In this document: positions 12,701-22,018 of the stretch, one piece after another
Layout of the letters: each line of letters begins with the position of its first letter
How positions within the stretch are numbered: the stretch's first letter is position 1
NCBI GenBank assembly: GCA_020881915.1
Contig: JAJFPB010000005.1
Span: forward strand, 3,224,001-3,288,000
Origin: Paramyrothecium sp. XJ0827
Lineage: Eukaryota > Ascomycota > Sordariomycetes > Hypocreales > Stachybotryaceae
Length of the DNA: 64,000 nt
Direction: 5' to 3'
The notes under the pieces: model-generated
Told to the model about the DNA's origin: nothing
Database searches by the model: none
Seen by the model: the letters and a program-made list of their open reading frames with translations, nothing else
Position numbers and translations under genes: made by a program

Positions 12701-14462
12701 CCGAGAGCCGTTGAAAAAGGCAGATCGGCGACCTGGTTCCTAACGGCGGCGCGACGCTTCTGGGGCTTGGATCGCTTTGCATTGGAATCTAGACGCCTTT
12801 CATGTTCTGGTGTCATTTTTCTCATTCTATTTCTGTCTCATCGCTTGCGATGTCGGCCACCAGCCTTTGATGGGTTTGTTTGCAAGTTCGTGCGTGTGAC
12901 TGGCGCCGCATGAAGGGGGAAGGTCAGGAGTGAAACTACCGTGGTCTGGCTCGTGTAAGCGGCGAGAACATCGGACGTCTTTCGGCGGTGGTCCGGGCCA
13001 CGAAACGCACCACGCCTCCGGGGGGGGGGTCTCTTTGCACTACGGTAACCATGTCCCGACTGGGGTTGCCGCAAGCATTTGCCAGCTTTTCCTTCGGTCG
13101 AAGCCGTTCGGGTTTGGTGGTCGGGAAAGTGGACAAGAGCAAAAACGGTATCAAGACGAAAAAAAAATTAGGAAATCCTTGGCGACAACAGCCGTAGCCG
13201 CTCGGACCAGAGCAAAGGTATCCATCCGGGTGATCTGGACCGCTCAAGCTGGGAAAAAAATGGTTCTCCATCATACCAACCTGGAACCTTCCCCCTTGTT
13301 CGTGTTGGACGGATCCCCACAAAGCCGGGCCATACCGTGCATGCATCTCTACAGCTTGATCTATACACACGGAGCAACGTAGGTTCAAGCGCTGGCTCAT
13401 GATGGTCATGAGCCCATACACATACACACTCGTCATTGGGGGGTTTGCTGAGTGGAGCGTTTGTGGAAACGATAGAGTAAGCCTTCACATGCGTTTTGGG
13501 GGTCGATGGCATGGCACACCGATCGACTGAGCCTAGCAGCCCTGTGGTGGCCTGTAGGAAGTTAATGCCAACTTTGTGCCTTTGCGATGCCTTGAATGGT
13601 CGAGGGAAGGCCAAGAAAAAGGGCCTTTGGACGGGTGAGTTCAGTTCGGCGCCCATCCCAGGCATGTGTATGGTGGACCTGGGTGCAAGGGACTTCTCTG
13701 CGTGGTGGGGACGGGCGCCACCCCCTCCCCAGCGCATCACCAGTTGCATTTCTCGCCCGGCGCACACTTTTTTTCCTTGGTGATATACACACACACCCCG
13801 TCCCGAGTCTAGCAGCCTGGGCCCCGTCACCGGAAGGTGTGCAGACCCACCTCGCCCAGGCATGGCATGAGGTAAAGAATGGCGTCTTAGTCTCAGTGGG
13901 TGGGTGTGGTGTGGAAGGCTGGCTCGTGGGAGAATGGAAGGGGGAGAAAGAAAAAAACTAGGGGAGCGTGATGCCGGATCACGATACTCGGAGTGGCTTT
14001 TCTGTACGCACGGCTCGAAACGAGCAGTGACTCAGCCTTAAAGTTGCCCGCCCGCGCCCTTCGTCGTGTCCTTCGTGCCCGACATGTCGATCCTGCCTCG
14101 TCCATGATTCTTGCTCCCCGTTAACGGCTCAGGGGACTGTCATTCTTGTTTACAGCACATCCAATAATTTCTAATCCGGGTCATCATCGCCCTCGTTGAG
14201 TTTGTCATTGAGACTAGCGTGTGTCCTTCATTGACCAAAGGGCTGGGAACAAGTCGCCAGATCTATAATAGAGCTTCGTGCCCTCTACGATTTGGACGCC
14301 ACCATTCGCACACGACGACAACATTGTCAAGGCCCTACCACAACCGGTCTCACTTCATCTACAGCACGTTCACATCACTTCCACTTCCACTGCCGCCAAC
14401 CGACACCACGCTGTCTCAAGCTATCACTACATCACGTCCACACATCACACACGCGCGCAGCC
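9725..14462. other. 4.7-kb region without a supported gene
   Basis: This is the longest gene-free stretch in the window. The frames present (up to about 230 aa, for example 12936..13436 and 13168..13863 on the minus strand) have low-complexity or GC-driven composition, no conserved motif and no sensible exon joins. Visible elements are a pyrimidine run at 10681-10728, a (GGTT)n run near 10948-10960, a 10-G run at about 13020-13029, and a pair of similar segments near 11771-11803 and 12027-12062. The distal end should hold the promoter and leader of the arrestin-like gene. A non-coding transcript or a long regulatory upstream region is possible but not shown. Confidence 0.45.
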
Positions 14463-15929
14463 ATGTCTGCAGGTTTCGAATCCGGTAGGGCAAAGCCCAC
14501 CATTGAGGTCGTCATCGACCAGCACTACAGCTCCAAGGTCTACACGTCCGGCTCCACCATCACCGGCCATGCCCACGTCAAGCCGTGGCGGGACACCCAC
14601 TTCGACGCTTTCGAGATTGCCCTGACCGGCACGGCGGCCACGCGGCTCGACTACGTCCAGGCGTTCCCTGCCCACTCCCAGAAGACGTTTATGAAGCTGC
14701 GCATGCCCGCGTCGGACATGGACCTGCCGAGCTCGACCGTCTTCGTGGCGGGCCGCACCTACACCATCCCCTTCAACTTCGTCGTGCCGCACCAGCTCAC
14801 CCTGGGCGCGTGCAACCACAGGGCTTCGCCCGCCGTGCGCGACCAACATTTGCGGCCGCCTCCGTCGGTGGGCTCCTGGGAGGCAAACGACCAGTCTCCA
14901 GAGATGGTCCAGATCCAGTATGCCATCAAGGCCCGAGCTGGCGTCCGCACCGAGATGGGCCTCGAGAGCGTCCTGGACGGCCAGCACGTTATCAAGGTGC
15001 TCCCTGCTGCGCCTGAGGATGCGCCGCTGGACATCACCACAAACGACGAAAGGTATCAGCTCTCCAAGTCTAAAACTCTCCGAAAGAACCTTTTCTCGAG
15101 CAAGCTGGGCAAGGTGAGGGTCTCCGCGGTCCAGCCTCCAGCCATCATGCTCTCCGCCGACGGCCACCTCGCCTCCTCCACCCTCGCCCACCTCAACGTC
15201 GAGTTTGCACCGGCCTCGGCAGACGCGGCACCCCCCAAGATCCACTCGGTCACCGGCAAGCTCACCGCGACGACATTCTTCAGCGCCCTCCCCTGCGACC
15301 ACTTACCCAACTTTGGCGGGCGCACCAACTACAACATGACCACAGCCCTGAGCTACTCCTCCACCAGCAGCCTCTTCCACGTCAGCGTCGACAAGCCATC
15401 CTGGCGCCAACAGCGCCCTACCAATATCCGACGCGATTCGGGATACGCGAGTTCGCAGTTTGACGGCGACGCCTCCGACACGGACGGGTCCGAGGGCCGC
15501 GCCGGCCGCCGCGGCAGCTGGGGTAACCGCGGGAAGAGCGCCAAGAAGGAGCCGGCAGCGCCCTTCACCCACGCCACGAGCCTCGACATCCCCGTCACCG
15601 TACCCCTCAGCAACAAGAAGCTATTCCTACCCACGTTCCACTCATGCCTCATGTCGCGGACGTACGTGCTGCAGCTGAGCCTGTCCGTCGGGCCCAGCAA
15701 CACGCACGTGTCGCTCTCGGTACCGCTGCAGATCGGCGTCGAGACGGCCTTCGAGCCGCAGGGCCCGGAGGAGCTGCCGAGCTTCGAGATGGCCGTGGCC
15801 GAGGCCGCCGAGGCCGAAGCGGACGCGCACCTCCAGCCCCGGATGCTGAGCATCCCACCCCCGGAGACGCTGGGCACCAGTATCCTGCCGGGATACCAGC
15901 ACCGTGGGGCTGCTATCAGCGTGCTCTGA
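14463..15929 (+). CDS. Arrestin-like (alpha-arrestin) protein
   Basis: A single exon of 488 aa. The frame is open upstream, but the first in-frame ATG is at 14463 (MSAGFESGRAKPTIEVVI). The N-terminal half is an arrestin-N beta sandwich: IEVVIDQHYSSKVYTSGSTI then GHAHVKPW, ITLTG-type strands (FEIALTGTAATRLDYVQ) and FVAGRTYTIPFNFVVPHQL, the edge strand usual in alpha-arrestins. A Ser/Asp-rich, probably phosphorylated insert lies at about residues 325-360, then a C-terminal sandwich (SLDIPVTVPLSN; TYVLQLSLSV). Alpha-arrestins recruit Rsp5-type ubiquitin ligases to membrane transporters, but I see no PPxY motif, so an adaptor partner or a different role is possible. It is GC-rich compared with the flanking DNA. 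Confidence 0.85.
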   Translation: MSAGFESGRAKPTIEVVIDQHYSSKVYTSGSTITGHAHVKPWRDTHFDAFEIALTGTAATRLDYVQAFPAHSQKTFMKLRMPASDMDLPSSTVFVAGRTYTIPFNFVVPHQLTLGACNHRASPAVRDQHLRPPPSVGSWEANDQSPEMVQIQYAIKARAGVRTEMGLESVLDGQHVIKVLPAAPEDAPLDITTNDERYQLSKSKTLRKNLFSSKLGKVRVSAVQPPAIMLSADGHLASSTLAHLNVEFAPASADAAPPKIHSVTGKLTATTFFSALPCDHLPNFGGRTNYNMTTALSYSSTSSLFHVSVDKPSWRQQRPTNIRRDSGYASSQFDGDASDTDGSEGRAGRRGSWGNRGKSAKKEPAAPFTHATSLDIPVTVPLSNKKLFLPTFHSCLMSRTYVLQLSLSVGPSNTHVSLSVPLQIGVETAFEPQGPEELPSFEMAVAEAAEAEADAHLQPRMLSIPPPETLGTSILPGYQHRGAAISVL

Positions 15930-17384
15930 GCACCTTAATACTTTGTTTGGTTCATCATAGAAAAATCGCATCTCTACGCGGGATATGAAGGCGTTCTTTG
16001 CTTTTTTGGCTGGATTGGAATTGGGTAAAGCTTGCATATCTTGTCTGCTATGATTACATCCTTCTTACTATTTTGTTCTTTTGGGGATTATATAAGTGTT
16101 TGGGATGGTTTGGGCTTCAGAGCGCGGCGTTTCTCCAGGCAGATTGCCACACATATGAGCCTACACAAGAGCGCAAAGCGTTCAAAACATTGTACCAAGG
16201 AAGTTTCTTGTTGATAATAATTTATAATGATACCCATTACTATACATTGGACGGATATCGTGCATGCTTCCAGACGAAACAAGACGTGGGGTTTTGGTTG
16301 AATTGTGCACTTTGCGTCTGGATTGTACTAGCACGTATAAGAAGCTGTGGCACCCCGGATTTTCCGTCCGCGACGGCTTGTTGCTCACATTGCGCGTCGG
16401 CGACGGGGGCGAAATAAGGAGGTGAGACATTAATAATTCCTGTGCTGCGGGGATGCACAAGAGACACGATGCTGGATGTCTCTGTGCTTATGTTTTGACC
16501 TATTCAAGGGGGTGGACAATGACTTCTTGGCGGACAAATAACGAGGTAGGGAGTTGATGAGGCCATCACCGAGGATGATTTGCAAGACCCCGACGTGATA
16601 TCCAATGGTCTTGTCAACGATGGCCAAGTAGCTCCGTGCTCACATTCAGGGCGATCTCCGTCCAAGCGCAACTAACGCACCATGCTCAGCATTGTCAGTC
16701 CGTGGCATCAACGCACACGCTCATCGCGATGTCTCGATGTCTCGATGTCTCAAAGGGTTTCAAGATGGCCGTCCAATCACAGCGATGAGATGCCAAGCCG
16801 CTACCGGTACCTTACCTCAACGCATGGACCCACTTCCCCCATCATCCGCATGAGGGACCCACCCGCGGCTTGTCGAGGGACTCAAGCTCCAAGTCCCCAC
16901 TGGGCTGGACCGCGAACCCAAATTCTCGTGCCTCGCAGCAACACCCCCGAGCAGCCGGAAAGCTTGGCTCGAACGCAAACACAAACACAAAACACAACAC
17001 GACACGACACGCCCCGATAGATACAACGGTTCCGACGGGACCATATCATCGTGCGATTTCCCTTCGCTGCGAGTTCAACAGCGACACTGCATTGCGCGGC
17101 GTTCGATGCCGATTCCATTCGTTTCATCCACGATAGCCACACCGAGCCCTCTCCCTTGCGTCCGAGTATAACAATTCTCCTCACGAGCCTTTATTATCTT
17201 CGCCTTAAACCGGCGGCGAACTGCCCTTCTTGGCCCACCACCATTCATTGAAGGAAGCGGCGCGCGTCTTCATCACAGCTGCCTGCGAACGGGCTGCAGG
17301 TCAAGAACGAGACGGCCACAGCATCCATCCATCCATCCTCACAATACTCTTCCCTACATTACTTGGTGGCTTCCAACCATCAGC
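15930..17384. other. Intergenic region between the arrestin-like gene and EMP70
   Basis: The first part is an AT-rich 3' flank; a 139-aa frame at 15998..16417 lacks any motif and is taken as chance. Simple repeats are GATGTCTC in three tandem copies at about 16728-16750, an A/C-rich stretch near 16978-17010, and (CATC)n at 17322-17337. The last few hundred bases should be the EMP70 promoter and leader. Confidence 0.5.
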
Positions 17385-19612
17385 ATGGTGGGCGCTTGGA
17401 AAGCGGGCTTTGGCGGGCTTCTGTCCCTCCTCCTGCTCTGCCCTGTTGATGCTTTCTATATCCCTGGTAAGCCACTCCCTTCCGCTACAGAGGGCTTCCA
17501 CGTTTCTGACCCCCAACAACAGGATGGTCTATAAGAAGCTATAAAGACAACGAACGGATCCCGCTCCTGGTCAACAAAGTCTACTCGGACAACACGCAGC
17601 TGCAATATGCTTACTACGACCTCCCTTTTGTATGCCAACCGACCGGTCGACGCAATGCCGGCAACGGCCTTCTCAGCGGCCAGAGCATCCCTTTGAACCT
17701 TGGAGAGGTGTTGCGCGGCGACCGCATCATCGTGTCGGACATCGAGCTGGCTATGGCCAAGGACAATTCGTGCACTGTCCTGTGCAACAGGGAGGTAACG
17801 CAGGACGAGTTGAAGCGCACCATGGATATGATTGCCGATGGATACGTCGCAGAGTGGATCGTGGACAACCTGCCTGGAGCTACCAGCTTTGTCTCGGTCG
17901 ACGGAACCAAGAAGTATTATGCTTCCGGCTTCAAGATAGGCTACACCGAACTCTTGACCAAAAATGACAAGACGCACTTCTACATCAACAATCACCACAC
18001 AATCGTCCTCCGCTACCGCAAAGCTCCCGGTCGTGCAGGCGACCGTGGTGAGAAGATCATTGTTGGGTTTGAGATCTATCCCAAGAGCATCGGGCCAGAT
18101 AACAAGAGGGACAAACAGGGATGCCCTGTTGACCTGCAAAATATCAGTCAAGGGTTCGACCTCGCGGCCTTTAACGAAACTGAACCGGAGCGAGCAAAGT
18201 CGGCAGCGAGCGACAAGGAAGATGGTCTGGGCACCACAACGATACCCTTCACCTACTCCGTCTACTTCCGGGAGGATGAGACGATCGAGTGGGCCCATCG
18301 CTGGGACCTGTACTTCGTCAACCAGGAGGAGGGGACGCGCATTCACTGGCTGGCCATCATTAACTCGTTCATCATCTGCGGTTTCCTCACTGGCATTGTC
18401 ATGCTCATCCTAGCCAAGACGGTGCGTGCCGATATCAAGGGGTACAAGGACCCGTCTTTGGAAGACGGCAAGATCCGTCTCAAGAGAAAGTCCAAACCCG
18501 CAGGCCTGGAGAAGCCGCCAGGGCTACTCGACCAGGGCGGTGATGCAGAGGACATGGATGATGAATTCGACGAGGACGAGGCACTGGAGGATGTCACCGG
18601 CTGGAAGCTGCTTCACGCCGATGTTTTCCGCGCACCGCAGTACGGCTACCTTTTGGCGCCACTCGTGGGCTCTGGCATGCAGTTGCTGTTCATGGCAATG
18701 GGTCTGGTGCTCCTCAGCGCGTTTGGCGTCTTGAATCCTAGCTTCCGAGGCGGCTTCATCAGTGTTGGCGTAGGTCTTTTCATCTTTGCCGGCCTCTTTT
18801 CCGGCTATTTCTCCGCACGAGTCTTCAAGAGCTTTGATGGCAAGGACTACAGACTGAACTCCATCATCACTGCTCTCCTGTTCCCGGGCTTGCTGTTTGT
18901 GCTTGTGTTCATTCTGAACCTGTTCGTCTGGGCACAGGCATCCAGCACGGCTATGCCATTTGGAACCCTGCTGGCCATGCTGGCGCTGTGGCTCTGCGTG
19001 CAAGTGCCCCTCGTGTATGCAGGATCTCACTACGGTTATGTGAAGGCTGGCGCTTGGGAGCACCCTGCCAAGACTTCGAGCGTGCCGCGTCAGATACCTC
19101 AACAGGCCTGGTACGCCAAATCGATCCGTTCAATTCTGTTGGCCGGACTTGTTCCCTTTGGTGTCATCTTCATTGAGCTGCTGTTTGTGTTCCAGTCGGT
19201 GTGGCAGGACAAGAGCGGGTACTACTACGTCTTCGGCTTCATGGCCGCGGTTTCCGTCATCCTCCTCGTCACGGTGGCGGAAGTGACAATGGTAACCATC
19301 TACCTACAGCTCTGCTCGGAGAATCATCACTGGTGGTGGCAGTCGTTCCTCGTCGGTGGTGGAAGCGCTGTTTGGGTATTTGCTTACTGCGTGTGGTACT
19401 ATTTCTTCAAACTACACATCAGCGGCTTCGTGAGCAGCCTGCTCTTCTTCGCATACAGCTTCATGGCTTGTTGCGTTTATGGCCTGCTAACGGGAACCGT
19501 GGGCTTCTTGAGCGCGTACGCCTTTGTGCGGCGGATATACGGGTAAGTTTGAATCGTTGCTACAGGCAGACCCATAGCTAACTTGTCTTGCAGGGCAATC
19601 AAGGTTGATTGA
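17385..19612 (+). CDS. Transmembrane 9 superfamily protein (EMP70/TMN family)
   Basis: Exons 17385..17466, 17523..19542 and 19594..19612 give 706 aa. TM9SF proteins reside in Golgi and endosomes and affect sorting and surface expression of membrane proteins. The short first exon codes the signal peptide (GGLLSLLLLCPVDAFYIPG). The lumenal domain follows (LPFVCQP; LGEVLRGDR; Asn/Cys-rich segment), then FTYSVYFRED and WAHRWDLYF, an acidic cytosolic loop (DEFDEDEALEDVTGWKLLHADVFR) leading to the HADVFRAPQYG signature, and nine membrane helices. The third exon is only 19 nt; intron 19543..19593 has a CTAAC branch site and restores the family C-terminus RRIYGAIKVD. That ends in the K-x-D type tail used for COPI/COPII sorting. 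Confidence 0.94.
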
Positions 19613-20532
19613 ACTAATCTGGGGGAGAAATCAACATGCTCAGGATGGTTTTCATGGAGAGCCATATTTTTATGACGACCTTGTACAACGACTGTTTCAT
19701 TAAGCTTGGTTTGCTATTTGGAGGCATGTTAATAACTGCATACGCAGATACGGCGTTCTTAGTATAGATGGCAGTTGTTCCCCGTTTGAGAGGAAATGCC
19801 ACGTTCGATGTATAAATAAATATATGCGGCCTTTGACGCGGAACTTAGCTTGATTGAGTTACCCTACGCGGATCCTTTGAGTAGCCAACAGCAACATTTT
19901 GAATACGCTCCCATGCGGAGAAATATCCAAATCAGGCGTTGTGTTATCTGCGCATTAGATTTTGCTGTTACACGAGTTCATCTGATGTGCGCCGTAAGTA
20001 CGACGCCCAGGCTCTGAAGTTAGCAAGCCGAAGGTGCTTCCCCAGTGACACATCATCCAATACTGATAAGCATCGAATTTTTTGCCAGGTTAGGCCTCGG
20101 CGAGCTCTACGTCACGAGCACAGTCGTAAATGCAAAGCTCGCGATCCGACGAACAGTCCAGCAGCTGTTTGAAGAGCTCGAGGTGGAAGCAGAACAGATT
20201 ACAAGGACACAGCAATGAGATTATTTAAAAAGGATGCTGAACTATAGAGGTCATGGTTCGTCACAAGGGGCAAGCAAAACGTGAATCAGTTAACAAAATG
20301 TACAATTTCTTAGCAGTCAGTGCTATATGCTAGGAATACAAGGTGATGCTACATATTCCCATAACCCCAAACGCCGTTCAAAGTGCAATGTATTCTGCAT
20401 ATCTTGTCGTGATCGTGAAATATGCCATCATTTTCTATTCTTCGTTACTTCATTCATGTTGTTGAAAGCTGTCTTCCTCCGATGTGTGCCTTCGTTTTCG
20501 TAGGGCGGCAATCCGGCGAGACAGGGCCTCGC
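19613..20532. other. Convergent intergenic region, EMP70 to the small Arg/Ser-rich gene
   Basis: AT-rich 3' flanks of two convergent genes. I see no coding sequence or RNA gene. Confidence 0.5.
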
Positions 20533-20955
20533 TCACCAACTGCCTCGACGACTAGAGGAGCCGCCGTCGCGGTAATCGTAGCGCCTGTCGTACGAGTGAC
20601 GGCTACCGCGGTCACAGTCGTGGCGGTAGTCATCGTGGCGGTGATCGTCGTAGCGGTCGTCACGCCTGCTGCTGCGGCTGCGGCTGCCGGTGCTGGTGCT
20701 GCCTCGCCGGCGCTCGCGCTGCTCCTCCTCCTCCTTCAGGCGCTTCTCCCGCTTCTCGACCGACTTCTGCACGTCGAGCAGCGTCATGGCGCCGAGGAGG
20801 GCGATGGCGATGCCCGGCGTCCAGTCGAAGCCGCCGCACTCCTTCTCCTTGGACTTGCGGGTGGAGCGCTGCTCCGCGTCGGCGTGGGAAGGCAGGGGGT
20901 CGAAGAGGAGGCCGCTGTTATGCTTGGAGGACCTGCGTCGGGAAGAGGAAGTCAT
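20533..20955 (-). CDS. Small Arg/Ser-rich protein with one hydrophobic segment, function unknown
   Basis: A single frame of 140 aa starting at an ATG with a basic MTSSSRRRSSKHN opening. Residues about 42-62 (ECGGFDWTPGIAIALLGAM) form one hydrophobic stretch, possibly a membrane anchor. It is followed by a charged helix (VEKREKRLKEEEEQRERRR) and a C-terminal Arg/Ser/Asp/Tyr-rich tail with many RDDRYDD-like steps. The order of hydrophobic segment, charged helix and disordered basic tail argues for a real gene, but the tail composition also opens other frames on both strands. I do not recognise a family. The tail resembles RS-type disordered regions only in composition; no RNA-binding domain is present. 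Confidence 0.6.
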   Translation of the reverse strand: MTSSSRRRSSKHNSGLLFDPLPSHADAEQRSTRKSKEKECGGFDWTPGIAIALLGAMTLLDVQKSVEKREKRLKEEEEQRERRRGSTSTGSRSRSSRRDDRYDDHRHDDYRHDCDRGSRHSYDRRYDYRDGGSSSRRGSW

Positions 20956-22018
20956 GGTTCCTGAGGTTTTGCTTGGGGGTTTATGTGGTGGTGGTGGTGG
21001 TGGGTTGGTAGAGACAAGTGGCGCCTTGGCTATAAGATTGATGCGGTGGTGGTTGTAGTTGGATGTGATATCGGTTGCGAGGCACTACAAGATATTTCCA
21101 TACTAAAGCAATCGAATTCAATGGATAATATTCCTTCAAATTGCTGCTTTCAGTCGCGCCAAGAAAGGAAAATCGATGGGGATGATGGCAGTCCACTTAT
21201 ATACTTATATATACTGCCGGCCAACCACAAGACGATCGCTCAGGTGGCCGGTGATATCAGTCCCCAAGGAAAAGTGACGCCAGAGGTTGGGCTGATCCTT
21301 CGGAGCGGTCTGGCCAATTCGCTGCCACCCCGTGTCTCTGATGGTCCCCCCGATCGGGTTGCTTGGGACCCTGCATGTGATGTCATCCCTGACGTCGGCA
21401 GACGCCAAGAATTCATGGTCCCCGCCTTGGGCCCCCAAACCCCTGGACGGCGTGGAAGCGAAATGCTTGGATGCGTTTAGGTTATTTCGCGAAGCTTGAC
21501 ACATTATGTCTTATTGGTAGAAATCCCTTTCAGGGTGTGCGTGCGTCTTGTACTTGTTTGCATGTTCGATCGCGCCTCGTATCGGGGAACGACTCTTGTG
21601 CAAATGGCCACTACGCACTAGACAGGGGTCTGATCCGATGAGGCATTTGGTAGATCCATATATCAACTCTAGCTCAACTCTAGCTTTAGACGTTGAAGCA
21701 CCCGTGAATGGAACCAGAAACAAGCGTGGGGACTGACTGAAAGCCGTATGGCGCGACTACATCACTTATGTCCTTGAGCGCATTCAAGGGGATGCATATA
21801 GACCACATCGACCCGTACAGCTGAAATACCATAAATTTCGCAGTCTAAATTGCCCTTTGAGATGATTGTTTGAGGGAAATAGCTGCTTAGGCTTGCCGTC
21901 GAGCATCTAATCTAAGAGTTCAATAAATCATGTGCGGTACTTACCAGCCGGCTTCGTCCACAAGGCGTTTTCAGCTAACGGACGACACCCATGGCCAATC
22001 ACCAAGCGTGGAGTCCAA
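20956..22018. other. Intergenic region between the small Arg/Ser-rich gene and QNS1
   Basis: Contains a (GTG)n run at about 20984-21006 just upstream of the small gene, and the 3' flank of QNS1. No coding sequence is supported. Confidence 0.45.

Noticed and set aside
12936..13863. Minus-strand frames of 166 and 231 aa in the large gene-free region
   Set aside because: Mixed composition, no motif, overlapping in different frames, and no consistent exon chain.
15998..16417. 139-aa frame after the arrestin-like gene
   Set aside because: AT-rich 3' flank giving aromatic and Cys-rich chance protein; no motif.
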